NCBI RefSeq assembly: GCF_900112425.1 | Contig: NZ_FOLP01000015.1 | Location: 62,001 to 126,000, forward strand | From: Variovorax sp. OK212 | GTDB lineage: Bacteria; Pseudomonadota; Gammaproteobacteria; Burkholderiales; Burkholderiaceae_C | Direction: 5' to 3' | Length of the DNA: 64,000 nucleotides | Shown here: in pieces, positions 37,001 through 43,073 of the stretch | How the letters are laid out: each line of letters opens with the position of its first letter | Numbering within the stretch: position 1 is the stretch's first letter | The notes under the pieces: model-generated | What the model saw: the letters and a program-made list of their open reading frames with translations, nothing else | Databases searched by the model: none | What the model was told of the DNA's origin: nothing | Position numbers and translations under genes: made by a program

Positions 37001-38762
37001 AGCGGGCCGCGACATCCGCTACAGCAGCTTCTACGTGGCCGGGCCTGGCCAGCTCGAACTCACGGCGGGGCGCGACGTGTACATGGCCGACAAGGCCGAG
37101 CTGCGCAGCGTCGGTTCGGTGGCGCGCGGGCCCGGCGTGGTGCCGGGCGACCGCCGCAGCGGCGCCGGCATTGCGGTGACCGTGGGCGCGGGTCGCGAAG
37201 GCGCCGACTGGGCGGCCTTTGCCGCACGCTATCTCGATCCGAAGAACCTGGCGAACGCCGATCAGTCCTTCGCCGAACAGCCGGGCAAGGCGCTGCGCAC
37301 CTACGAAGGCGCGCTGTCGCTGGCGCAATGGCTGGCGCGCGAGTTCGGCTACGGCGGCGACGAGGCGGGCGCGCCCGCGTACCTGGCGGGCAAGCAGGCC
37401 GAGCTCGACCGCGGGCGGCAAGGCAGCGGCACCGGCGGCGGCGCGGCCATCCGCACGCTGGAGCGCGAGTACCGCCTGGAGAGCGGCCTGCACCTGGTCA
37501 ACTGGCTCGCCGAACACTTCGGCGGCGCCAACGGCCTGGGCCTGCACTTCGACGCGAAGACGATGGACGCGCGCGCCTTCTTCGACGCCTTGCCGCAACC
37601 GCAGCAACGCGCCTTCCTGCGCAACGTGTACTACGCCGAGCTGAAGGCCGGCGGGCGCGAGTACAACGACCCGAAGAGCCGGCGCAGCGGCAGCTACCTG
37701 CGCGGGCGCGAGGCCATCGCCACGCTGCTGCCGTCGCAGGACGCGCAGGGCAACGCGCGCAGCTACGCGGGCGACCTGACCATGTTCAGCAGCGCCCGGT
37801 ACTTCGAGCTGAGCGGCGCGGAGCCGACCAAACGCCCCTTGCCCGGCAAGACCTACATGCGCTACGACGAATGGCTGACCATGGGCGGCACGGGCACCGA
37901 CCTGCCGTACTACAAGGTGCTCGACGCCGGCATGCACACCGACTTCGGCGGCGACATCAGCCTGCTGGTGCCGGGCGGGCGCGCGGTGGTGGGCGTGGAC
38001 GGCGGCTTCACGCCGGGCGAGGGCTCGGGCCTGCTCACGCAGGGCGAGGGCGACATCAACGTCTACACGCATGGCAGCCTGCTGCTCGGCCAGAGCCGCA
38101 TCTTCACCACCTTCGGCGGCAACGTGCTGGCGTGGTCGGCGCAGGGCGACATCAATGCCGGGCGCGGCGCCAAGACCACCATCGTGTACACGCCGCAGCG
38201 GCGGGCCTACGACAACGTCGGCAACGTGGCGCTGTCGCCGAACACGCCCAACACCGGCGCGGGCATCGCGACGCTGAACCCGATCCCGGAGATCCCGCCG
38301 GGCGACGTGGACCTGATCGCGCCGCTGGGCACGATCGACGCGGGGGAGGCGGGGATCCGGGTGTCGGGCAACGTGAACCTTGCGGCGCTGCGCGTGGTGA
38401 ACGCGGAGAACATCCAGGTGAAGGGGCAGTCGGTGGGCATCCCGGTGATCGCGGCGGTGAACGTGGGGGCGCTGACCAACGCGAGCGCGGCGGCGTCGCA
38501 GGCGGCGGCGGCCGCGCAGGACGTGCTGCAGCGCGACCGCGCGGCGCAGCGCCAGGCGCTGCCCTCGGTGTTCAGCGTGCGCGTGCTGGGCTTCGGCAAC
38601 GAAGGCGCGGGCGGTGGCGACAACGGCGCCGCGCCGAAGGCGCGCGAACCGCATGCGGCCTACGACCCGCAGGGCGTGGTGCAGGTGCTCGGCGCCGGCA
38701 CGCTCACCGCGGCGCAGATGCAGTCGCTCACGCCGGGCGAGAAACGCGGGCTCAGGCAATGA
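25068..38762 (+). CDS. Giant two-partner-secretion exoprotein (TpsA, filamentous haemagglutinin/PdtA-like), cassette A
   Basis: A 4,564-residue surface or secreted protein. A long signal peptide ends near residue 57 (GAAVQGAHAQ). The TPS secretion domain (about residues 165-290) has NWETFNVGKNTTLKF and NRNGIVFSGSSQV, used for recognition by TpsB. The bulk is Gly/Asp/Ala-rich beta-helix-type sequence. Near the end is a helical domain (about 4040-4235, bases 37186-37770), then LSPNTPNTGAGIATLNPIPEIPPGD, matching DUF3739, a domain tied to Vre-type signalling loci. No toxin domain is seen. No TTA, CTA or TCA codon occurs in it. The ATG at 25068 was chosen; ATGs at 25083 and 25095 (GGAAG upstream) or a GTG at 25044 are alternatives. 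Confidence 0.92.
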   Translation: MKHEPMEVRMQRSSSTVSRRNTHPSSFFSPQPRLTPLVHAIALMLATGAAVQGAHAQQAFSPAWMAQKSMAQSTAAATGRLPNGMPASMLTSPQAQQQRAGEQLQRSIGNLNIAARGIAAQQAAQEAARRAAIEGGQGVPDGLAEGGLRVDTASLTAGWANANAPVQTQGEGRTQVTVAQTGAQAILNWETFNVGKNTTLKFEQQPSWAVLNRVNDPNARPSQIQGQIQADGTVLVVNRNGIVFSGSSQVNTRNLVASAVGLSDAQFKKGLYSDAQGSAFVPTLANDLAVTATGFTHGAATADVTVEAGARIATHRPTSVTEGGGYVLLAGRESINRGHIETPSGQAVLAAGDAFVIRKGMGTDANQTSSTRGNVVTPLYLGDSAAGRVVNSGLVQAPTGDITMVGRQVRQEGVLEATTSVHTRGTIHLLADQKQAGATVTLAPGSISAIRLDADPATALDVQRESLLTDSDKAGGDGFNRRDQSLVRIVSGGNVDFQGESLTLATGGQVMVDAARRSQVASGARIDVSGAVGVNVAMEANNVQVDVQGNEQRDAPGNRDSKRLNNSKLWIDRRTLVRVPKDAQQGYDTDRWYTAGGLLEVSGYLGTDGHGIGEWAAQGGTVQFAGRELVTQGGSSINLSGGTLDVQTGNIRQSYLKGRDGRLYEASKAPGDLLYDGVYKGFESAHKRWGDSATDFFYNPLIAPQQRLESGYTVGRDAGRLVVATGAAVLEGELTTAAFQGPRQQRARDAGMEGYLQSQTAVAKQGQLVIGALTPYHDKALRNLRNSPEAVVEKVDIGTHARQLADGLALAQPLPEAAAKSLLLDAGWLSSLGLGELRVYAAGGIQVDGAVSVAHGGTLALHATEVKVNADLTARGGSILLGNMIERRTSSAAQPWLELPIEKMPPGGYFAQTRVAPGVTLDARGLWTNLKIDRNDIAGLPYVDGGSVSMRSTGSVALGTGSLIDVSSGAALMEDGSLRGGKGGNVTLGASQNLGAGALAMDGELRGYGVRGGGKLSVEHGTTISIGGMPTDADKVLQGGLASAQPLRLANDYVIGAGAPIPMDFSVTSDRLAPGQVVRQNSQPRLDDQNPVITAAPWVSTSTVQLASGKLIAANQVVPAGSALVGISNIPAGYVLPADVFPNGLPTFELVAVYKAGTASRFPVTVPAGTRIATGTVWPDTVAVVPFLALDPSLFQRGFSRYAVNSPDGISVVDGAQLQVVMPVLRFDPAAGRMLATGGNTSQALQAWLPPLQQENAVRRTLTMRDGADLSLKAGTLEAEGALTIGTGARIQVDPGRAIALEANAQTTIDGLLQAPGGRISVLRGAYKEAGPADTANGLGDNRSIWIGEHAELDVSGRAFTATDSLGHAYGKVSAGGTIEIGVPFDLDTRKSAQADAFVVVRPGARLDASGATATLYQPGAGPLEAPSQGGVISLTSSRGLYLDGQMRAASGGAGAAGGTLALTLETPIYGPVANFTYAGPTVTDTVRKTRELVLAQTQGDGVLAAGLQAGAADPALTYGHARVGVDRIQAGGFDNLALGVNGVLSFDGSVQLRLGQSLRLTASSLGLVENAPIDSRIVLSAPYVRLGGSANRQVDNTLMPNPVTGARNLGQGSGELGVPKVAAGSSLRVDADQIDIAGDVMTGTRGLVYLNNGKKVAVERLAFDDMRLASQGDIRFQDRGGLYVPGNLTLAAAQIYPASNEMATVVAGRYSTPRPEFGTVDVAFDPQRTLTVERIGNALPDLPQSVFGQLTLSAAKVVQGGVLRAPLGGITLGSATGSGYTGLVELMPGSVTSVSAAGLRMPYGGTSDGLNYVVNGKDVEYRGVGRDPSVSLVSHAVDVHAGAVVDLSGGGELTGTAFLPGRGGSVDARMNPLMQRSADGHGFVLPGLATNPVYAIVPGMSAAYAPVNGASGEKGASSAAVGRQITIGAGVPGLPPGTYTLLPSTYALLPGAFRVELNGLAPSVGTMGTAGAMRNGSWAASGQLGTAGTAFRDAMPTQVILTPADTLRTYSQYNEMGYSAFAQAQALREGVPRAVLERDAKSIRVDLVAPTQAGSFERPQQLRFAGSVLAAPAEGGRGSTASVGGGSDVEILPDGASRTPGFTGVSIHASELNAIGAARLVIGGQLTASYTDNKGSLQQANMVNATTQSRAVVLRAGSELRAAEVFLITSSRAGGITVEQGASINTLGRGNAAYDSKEGFVFAPGPNSLVAVSNGWLDMLAPTLPTEGDGKGAGAIQIGVCTLTPCAGVTRLYSEGTITAATDNAFNLGEAVRYGTRNLVLAVGGVNVGSEKSLADATARGVLPPGLTLNQGVLDRLLRGDTEAGAPALENLVLTVRDSLNFYDTATLSTIDPATGRSSVERLVLGTPAIYGHGSADALARIQTDTLVWNGANTPAGNVVAGGAGTGSGRLAIDARRIEFGFGPGARVDSVHTFDRTTLGFADVSLNASERITANRSGSLSVYQSRGPWDQTLNDFSYSGGTLHLRTPLLTGRAGSVNRISAGGDIDVAAFPGERAGAPDNAALADALGAELSLDSRKGNLRLDTAVLLPSGKLSLAAQGDLLLGAGAQIDMAGRRIDFFDSAKHSWGGDVLLESRAGNIAQAAGSAIDVSAVENRAGKIVAMALGDTAGTVSLAGTLRGASSGHYDAGGTDVPYAAGRADIRAQHIDDFTGLNQRLNDGGVVGGRSFQLRQGDLLVGNELRAREINVSVDNGQLTVAGTVDASGEQVGSIRLAAKNGVTLAGNAVLDAHGSVLRVDSYGQAIDAPNRAVIEIDAGSGRLRIEPGVRMDLRAGGSGRSFGTVALNAPRLGGATGNDIGIDAAGGITIDGARSIMLNAFWRYDDAPVGTDVGVDGRSYQSVTQAYLNAKHADSTVFMANALGNGTLMNARLQGLRAYGDAFHLRPGIEIASRTADGDLHLDGDIDLSGYRYQSVNPHTQRTGVAGSGEAGALVLRAKGRLDVFGSLSDGFDGARLPVTPDDKGWVLPSGRIPLGGDMVLPQGGRVTLDTGTFFQSGRVLNYDLPMQAMSLARGTLLPVTATLSQPLALAKGAVLGGAVRDAAGNELYAAGTVLPSDVTLPAGAQLGAGFRLNNVANVAAMTWPHGVALPFPDGVIHDQSFPGSPLNGVQLARPLALAKGAVIPSETLVRLPGGINFVDLRDREADGTQGRTWALAPLLAQGSQSWDLRLVGGADLSAADSRLTQPHANAGIRLSDTHYGSSFIRIEIPGTATPGEFMWAIDADVALWNEQGLGFDIHPGQALTPAQVEEVLGWGGLELNNFGVGPLLVQTAPGKPPQTRLEEKPLREPIFSVLRTGTGDLDLVSGGDILMTSPYGVYTAGTPSASLAQPGKADLHNLPRGQQADGSMLGSLGTTLAPFVDGSSSQSLYQAWYPEHGGNLLLRAGGDVMGDQVGSAAALLRTDPLGVRGPMTSTSSVGQWLWRQGGGAVAQDVPTAWWINFGTYVAGAGKDSAPYLMGFTGFGTLGGGNLVFEAGRDAGMLNLVSDWNAAFVSRSQGLSLAVGSTGRVTSAGELVLTGGGDLDIRIGGGLNPVAETRSFAPYGGSQVATDLRRTEQRLDLNGTFTNLRGALRVDAGAVGGIELRYDRADPTESRALRVNVSSSGIAGGGPVLVLGDSGLRVEARGDLVIGTVTDAGRVPQFNGGVPFTSGGSHFAGGGIGWFSLWTPATAVDLFSAGGNLTPGMAWTDNRERSDQVASGDRFIYPSVLRAASANGSLYYGNAVTGTFNRSNVPDQSSTGILLAPTPVGAQFVHQGKPQLELLAGDSIYASGYAVTPSGVDPAMLPTPFNPGFVGLGQAVWYGPLRITNVHPDAIAPSVLLSGSSAPNVTAQSYPLFSFVPPTASGYSVTGQAPSRFYAVQGDIVGLRTGSIISRSEVFGPTDTWYEGSGPVAIRAGRDIVNAGTPLGAPEALPANALGWTRTRGPDSNAPYRPEPSLGNGFATGNLIVHNHIDDVSVVEAGRDIRYSSFYVAGPGQLELTAGRDVYMADKAELRSVGSVARGPGVVPGDRRSGAGIAVTVGAGREGADWAAFAARYLDPKNLANADQSFAEQPGKALRTYEGALSLAQWLAREFGYGGDEAGAPAYLAGKQAELDRGRQGSGTGGGAAIRTLEREYRLESGLHLVNWLAEHFGGANGLGLHFDAKTMDARAFFDALPQPQQRAFLRNVYYAELKAGGREYNDPKSRRSGSYLRGREAIATLLPSQDAQGNARSYAGDLTMFSSARYFELSGAEPTKRPLPGKTYMRYDEWLTMGGTGTDLPYYKVLDAGMHTDFGGDISLLVPGGRAVVGVDGGFTPGEGSGLLTQGEGDINVYTHGSLLLGQSRIFTTFGGNVLAWSAQGDINAGRGAKTTIVYTPQRRAYDNVGNVALSPNTPNTGAGIATLNPIPEIPPGDVDLIAPLGTIDAGEAGIRVSGNVNLAALRVVNAENIQVKGQSVGIPVIAAVNVGALTNASAAASQAAAAAQDVLQRDRAAQRQALPSVFSVRVLGFGNEGAGGGDNGAAPKAREPHAAYDPQGVVQVLGAGTLTAAQMQSLTPGEKRGLRQ

Positions 38763-38800
38763 GCGTGATTCGCCGCTGATTTCATCGCAGTGTCAAAAAC

Positions 38801-38832
38801 AAGGGCCTCCCATTCGGAGGCCCTTCTTCTTA
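38801..38832 (+). terminator. Intrinsic terminator after the first giant exoprotein gene
   Basis: A perfect 8-bp stem GGGCCTCC (38803-38810) / GGAGGCCC (38816-38823) with a CATTC loop, preceded by A-rich sequence and followed by TTCTTCTT. It ends the giant gene's transcript and separates it from tpsB, which has its own promoter-like block just downstream. Confidence 0.88.
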
Positions 38833-38877
38833 TGTGCAACAAAAACCCGTGCGCCGGACCGAGTGTCGGTTTCTTGA

Positions 38878-38928
38878 TGAAGTTTTTGTGACAAACGGCA
38901 GTCGCCGCGCGCGCCGTGCGTCTAGATA
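38878..38928 (+). promoter_or_regulatory. Candidate promoter of tpsB and the secretion/TonB operon
   Basis: TGAAG (38878) and TGACA (38889) are phased by 11 bp; GCAGTCGC follows at 38898-38905 and a TCTAGATAAC stretch at 38921-38930. Order and spacing equal those before the first giant exoprotein gene. It lies between the terminator and the TpsB start codon. Confidence 0.5.
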
Positions 38929-39005
38929 ACCGTACGCAGCAGCGACATGAGGGCTCTCCACCATGCGCTGCTGCACAGCGATTCATCTTTGAGAACGAGC
39001 TGTAA

Positions 39006-40736
39006 ATGCAAGACATGAAGAAGAACAGCCCACCGATGTGTTGGAGAGCGGTGTGGCTGGCAGTGATGGCGATGGGCGCCCAGGGAGCGGCCTTCGCGCA
39101 GGCGGGCGCGCCGGACGGCGCACCCGCGCCCGTGGTCGCACCCGTGGCCACGCCCGCGGCGGCAAGTGCACCCGCACCTGCGGCGGCAGGCGCAGCCGCA
39201 CCTGCGGCGGCAGCCGCACCCGCCCCCGCCCCCGCGGAACCCCAGCGCAAGGTCGACATTGCCGAGTACATCGTGCGCGGCAACACCGTGCTCGACGCGC
39301 GCGCCATCGAGAAGGCCGTCACGCCTTTCCTCGGCCCGGAGCGCACGCTGAAGGACGTGGAGGCCGCGCGCGACGCGCTGCTCGCGGCCTACCAGGCCGC
39401 GGGCTACCAGTCGGTGTATGTCGACCTGCCCGAGCAGCAGGTCACGCAGGGCGTGGTGTTCCTGCAGGTCAACGAGACCCGCGTGGGCCGCGTGCGCGTG
39501 GTGGGCGCCGAGTACAGCTCGCCGCTGGACGTGCGCGACCAGGTGCCCGCGCTGAAGGAAGGCGGCGTGCCCAACTTCACGCAGGCGCAGACCGAGCTCA
39601 CCGCGCTCAACCGCGGCCCCAAGCGCCAGGTGATGCCGCTGGTGCGCCAGGGCAGCCTGCCCGGCACGATGGACGTCGACCTGAAGGTCGACGACAGCAA
39701 CCCGTGGCGCGCCAGCGTGGGCCTGAACAACGACTACAGCGCCGACACGCGCAAGCTGCGCGCCAGCGTCTCGCTGGGCCACGACAACCTCTGGCAGATG
39801 GGCCACAGCGCCTCCATCAGCTTCTTCGGCGCGCCGCAGGACCTGAGCCAGACCAAGGTGTTCTCGGCCTCGTACAACGCGCCGTTCGCGGGCACCAACT
39901 GGGCCCTGGAAGGCAACGCCTACGTGTCCGACAGCAACGTGGCCACCGTCGGCGGCACCAGCGTGCTGGGCAAGGGCCACTCCATCGGCCTGAAGGCGAT
40001 CTACACCGTGCCCAACGCGGGCAACTGGTGGCACTCGTTCAGCATGGGCGTGGACCTGAAGAACAACAAGGAAGCGCTGCAGCTCAAGGGCTCGGGCGAC
40101 ACGGTGCCGCTGAAGTACGCGCCCATCACGCTGTCGTACACCGGCTTGCGCCAGGCCGAGAAAAGCCAGTACGGCGTGGGCCTGTCGCTGGTGGTGGGCA
40201 CGAGCAGCTCGTTCAAGTACGGCAGCGACTCCGCCGCCTTCGACTACAAGCGCTACAAGTCCTCGCCCAGCTTCATGGTGCTGAAGACCGACTTCAACGG
40301 CGCCCACACCTTCGACGGCGGCCAGCAGTTGGCCTTCCGCGTGAACGCGCAGATGACCGACTCGCCGCTGGTGTCGAGCGAGCAGATCGCCGGCGGCGGC
40401 ATGAACTCGGTGCGCGGCTACCTCTCGGCCGAGGCCACCGGAGACTACGGCGTGGTCGGCTCGCTCGAGCTGCGCAGCCAGCCGCTGACCTTCCTGGGCA
40501 GCACGGTCGAGAACTGGCGCGTGTACGGCTTCGTCGATGCCGCGCGGCTGCGCCTGAAGAACCCGCTGGCCGAACAGGCCGACCGCTTCCAGCTCGCCTC
40601 GGTGGGCGTGGGCACGACCTTCAAGGTGGGCCAGTACTTCTCGGGCCGGGTCGATTTCGGCTACCCGCTGAAGGACGGCCCGCGCACCAAGCGGCACGAC
40701 GCGAACGTGAATTTCAGCCTGACCGCGAGCTACTGA
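39006..40736 (+). CDS. TpsB outer-membrane transporter (ShlB/FhaC/HecB family, PdtB-like)
   Basis: A 576-residue Omp85-superfamily protein. After a signal peptide (cleavage near FAQA, about residue 32) comes an Ala/Pro-rich linker to about residue 80, then POTRA sequence (VDIAEYIVRGNTVLDARAIEKAV, and VVFLQVNETRVGRVRVVGAEY), and a 16-strand-type barrel ending VNFSLTASY with an aromatic last residue. The SEQIAGGGMNSVRGYL segment matches the conserved VRGY/F motif. It exports TpsA partners across the outer membrane. It is the only TpsB seen between two TpsA genes. A second ATG at 39015 (MKKNSPPM) is an alternative start. Confidence 0.93.
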   Translation: MQDMKKNSPPMCWRAVWLAVMAMGAQGAAFAQAGAPDGAPAPVVAPVATPAAASAPAPAAAGAAAPAAAAAPAPAPAEPQRKVDIAEYIVRGNTVLDARAIEKAVTPFLGPERTLKDVEAARDALLAAYQAAGYQSVYVDLPEQQVTQGVVFLQVNETRVGRVRVVGAEYSSPLDVRDQVPALKEGGVPNFTQAQTELTALNRGPKRQVMPLVRQGSLPGTMDVDLKVDDSNPWRASVGLNNDYSADTRKLRASVSLGHDNLWQMGHSASISFFGAPQDLSQTKVFSASYNAPFAGTNWALEGNAYVSDSNVATVGGTSVLGKGHSIGLKAIYTVPNAGNWWHSFSMGVDLKNNKEALQLKGSGDTVPLKYAPITLSYTGLRQAEKSQYGVGLSLVVGTSSSFKYGSDSAAFDYKRYKSSPSFMVLKTDFNGAHTFDGGQQLAFRVNAQMTDSPLVSSEQIAGGGMNSVRGYLSAEATGDYGVVGSLELRSQPLTFLGSTVENWRVYGFVDAARLRLKNPLAEQADRFQLASVGVGTTFKVGQYFSGRVDFGYPLKDGPRTKRHDANVNFSLTASY

Positions 40737-40806
40737 GTACCGGCGGCGCGGCTCCCCGTTTCCTTTTCATTTTTTTCTCTCTCTACGAGTTTTCCGGAGA
40801 ACTGTC

Positions 40807-42639
40807 ATGCGACGCATCCTTTTCATCGTGCTCACGCTGCTGAGCACGCTCCTGCCGGGCCTGGCCCACGCCTGGTGGCAGGCCGAGTGGTCCTACCGCA
40901 AGCCCGTCACCATCGACGGCGGCCCGCAGGCCGGTGCCATCGGCAGCGATGCCGGCCGCGTGCCGGTGCTGGTGCGCCTGCACACCGGCAACTTCAAGTT
41001 CGAAGGCGTGAGCGAGACCGGCGCCGACCTGCGCTTCGTCGCGGCCGACGACAAGACCGTGCTGAACCACCAGATCGAACAGTTCGATCCGCTGCTGGGC
41101 ATGGCGCTGATCTGGGTCGACGTGCCCAACGTCTCGGCCGGCACGCCGCAGAAGCTGTGGATGTACTACGGCAACCCCAAGGCCCCGGCCTCGGGCAACG
41201 GCCAGCGCAGCTTCGACCCCGACTACACGCTGGTCTACCACTTCGCCGAAGGCGCGGTGCCCCCGCGCGACACCACCGCCTACGGCAACAACGGCCAGAC
41301 GCCCACCGTCCCGGTCGAGGGCACGGTCATCGGCAAGGGCGCGCAGATGGGCAACGGCGCGCTGATGCTGCCGGCCACGCCGTCGCTCGCCGTGCAGGCC
41401 GGCGGCACGCTCACCTTCTCCGCCTGGATCAAGCCCGACCAGCTCGGCGCGCGCCAGGCGATCTATGCGCGCCGCGACGGCGCCGGCGAGTTCGTGGTCG
41501 GCATCGACCAGGGCGTGCCCTTCGTGCAGGTCAACGGCCAGCGCAGCACGCCGGGCCAGCCGGTGCAGGCCGGCCAGTGGTCGCACATCGCGGTGAAGGC
41601 CGAAGGCGAGAGCGTGGCGCTCTACGTGGGTGGGCGTCCCGCCGTGTCGCTGGCGGCCAAGCTGCCCGCGATGAACACCGCCGCCGCGCTCGGCGCCGAT
41701 GCACCGGCCACCGGGCCGGCGGGCGCTGCCGCAGCCGGAGCGCAAGGGACGCAAGCCGCGCAAGCCGCCGCCTTCGCGCCCTTCACCGGCGCCATCGACG
41801 AAGCGCGCCTGTCGAAGGTGGCACGCGGCGACGCGCTGCTGCTGGCCGACGCCGTCTCGCAAGGCGCCGAGTCGCGCCTGACGGTGTTCGGCGCCGACGA
41901 GCAGCAGGCCGGCAAGAGCCACTTCGGCTTCATCCTGGCCGCGATGCCGCTGGACGCGTGGATCGTGGTGGGCCTGCTGGGCCTGATGATGGCCGTCTCG
42001 TGGGCCATCATGATCGGCAAGGGCCGCCACTACGGTGCCACCGCGCGCGCCAACAGCACCTTCATCGAGCACTTCCGCGAGGCCGCCGGCGCGCCGCTGG
42101 ACCGCCTGGCCACCCACAACACGGTGCCGCAGGAGGTGCGTGCCGACTCGTCGCTGTGGCGCCTGTACGAAGTGGCCGTGGACGAAATGCGCCGCCGCCA
42201 TGACCGCGGCTACGACCTGAGCGCGGTGTCCGACGCCACCATCGGCGCCATCCGCGCGGCCATGGACGGCGTGATGGTGCGCGAGATCGAGCGCATGTCC
42301 AAGCGCATGAACTGGCTGTCGACCACCATCGAAGGCGCGCCCTACGTGGGCCTGTTCGGCACCGTGATCGGGATCATGCTGGTGTTCGTCGTGGCGGCCA
42401 TGGCCGGCGCGGTGGACATCAACTCGGTGGCCCCGGGCATGGCGGCCGCGCTGCTGTGTACCGCCGCCGGCCTGGGCGTCGCGATTCCCGCGCTGTTCGG
42501 CTACAACTGGCTCGCTTCGCGCTCCGACGCCATCACCGCCGACATGGCCGTGTTCGTCGACGAGTTCGTCACGCGCCTGGCCGAAGAGCAGGGCGAAGGC
42601 CGCTCGATGCCGTCGGTACCGGCACGAGCACGGGCCTGA
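40807..42639 (+). CDS. DUF2341-LamG-ExbB fusion (MotA/TolQ/ExbB proton-channel protein)
   Basis: A 610-residue protein joining a periplasmic lectin-like part to a proton channel. After a signal peptide (residues 1-22) is a DUF2341 domain (WWQAEWSYRKPVTIDG to LWMYYGNP, about 25-125), then a concanavalin/LamG-type domain (LVYHFAEG to DEARLSKVA, about 140-345). Membrane segments follow (PLDAWIVVGLLGLMMAVSW, about 378-396), and a MotA/TolQ/ExbB domain (WLSTTIEGAPYVGLFGTVIGIM to the end). With ExbD and TonB genes directly downstream it forms an energy-transducing complex. GGAG precedes the ATG. The gap from tpsB has no terminator, so they are probably co-transcribed. Confidence 0.92.
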   Translation: MRRILFIVLTLLSTLLPGLAHAWWQAEWSYRKPVTIDGGPQAGAIGSDAGRVPVLVRLHTGNFKFEGVSETGADLRFVAADDKTVLNHQIEQFDPLLGMALIWVDVPNVSAGTPQKLWMYYGNPKAPASGNGQRSFDPDYTLVYHFAEGAVPPRDTTAYGNNGQTPTVPVEGTVIGKGAQMGNGALMLPATPSLAVQAGGTLTFSAWIKPDQLGARQAIYARRDGAGEFVVGIDQGVPFVQVNGQRSTPGQPVQAGQWSHIAVKAEGESVALYVGGRPAVSLAAKLPAMNTAAALGADAPATGPAGAAAAGAQGTQAAQAAAFAPFTGAIDEARLSKVARGDALLLADAVSQGAESRLTVFGADEQQAGKSHFGFILAAMPLDAWIVVGLLGLMMAVSWAIMIGKGRHYGATARANSTFIEHFREAAGAPLDRLATHNTVPQEVRADSSLWRLYEVAVDEMRRRHDRGYDLSAVSDATIGAIRAAMDGVMVREIERMSKRMNWLSTTIEGAPYVGLFGTVIGIMLVFVVAAMAGAVDINSVAPGMAAALLCTAAGLGVAIPALFGYNWLASRSDAITADMAVFVDEFVTRLAEEQGEGRSMPSVPARARA

Positions 42640-42652
42640 GGAGCGCACCGAC

Positions 42653-43063
42653 ATGGCAACCCCAGCCAAGTTCGCGCCGCGCAGGCGCACCGGTGGCATC
42701 AACATCACGCCCTTCGTGGACGTGCTGCTGGTGGTGCTGGTGATCTTCATCCTCACCAGCAACGCCAGCATCCCGGGCATCAAGGTCGACCTGCCGAAGG
42801 CCAGCGCCTCGGTGGCGCTGGAGAAGCCCAAGACCAAGGCCATCACCATCGACAACGCGGGCAACGTGTTCCTCGATGCCTACCCGGTCACGCTGCCGGA
42901 GCTCGAGGAGCGCCTGCGCACCGAGAAGGCGCTGTCGCCGGACTTTCCCGTGATCGTGCGCGGGGATTCCAGCGTGCAGTACGCCAAGGTGATCGACGTG
43001 CTCGACCTGCTGCGCCGCATCGAGCTCAACCAGATCGGCCTCGTGACCGGCAAGCAGAAGTGA
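42653..43063 (+). CDS. ExbD/TolR family biopolymer transport protein
   Basis: A 136-residue inner-membrane protein with one N-terminal membrane helix containing the proton-relay Asp23 in ITPFVDVLLVVLVIF, then a periplasmic ExbD domain ending VIDVLDLLRRIELNQIGLVTGKQK. It works with the ExbB fusion 13 bp upstream and the TonB 10 bp downstream. Confidence 0.95.
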   Translation: MATPAKFAPRRRTGGINITPFVDVLLVVLVIFILTSNASIPGIKVDLPKASASVALEKPKTKAITIDNAGNVFLDAYPVTLPELEERLRTEKALSPDFPVIVRGDSSVQYAKVIDVLDLLRRIELNQIGLVTGKQK

Positions 43064-43073
43064 GGAACCGAGC

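Noticed and set aside
23826..38759. A 4,977-codon open frame on the minus strand.
   Set aside because: It is the exact in-register antisense of the anti-sigma and first TpsA genes. Its translation is His/Arg/Ala-rich low-complexity sequence with no recognisable domain, and it exists only because the sense genes avoid TTA, CTA and TCA.
37186..38762. A contact-dependent-inhibition or polymorphic toxin at the TpsA C-terminus.
   Set aside because: The end is a helical domain plus DUF3739-like sequence shared by both paralogues, followed by a terminator and tpsB. There is no variable toxin tip and no small immunity gene.
38763..39005. A small gene or ncRNA between the first TpsA gene and tpsB.
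   Set aside because: Apart from the terminator and the promoter-like block, no open frame with a ribosome-binding site or further stable fold was seen.
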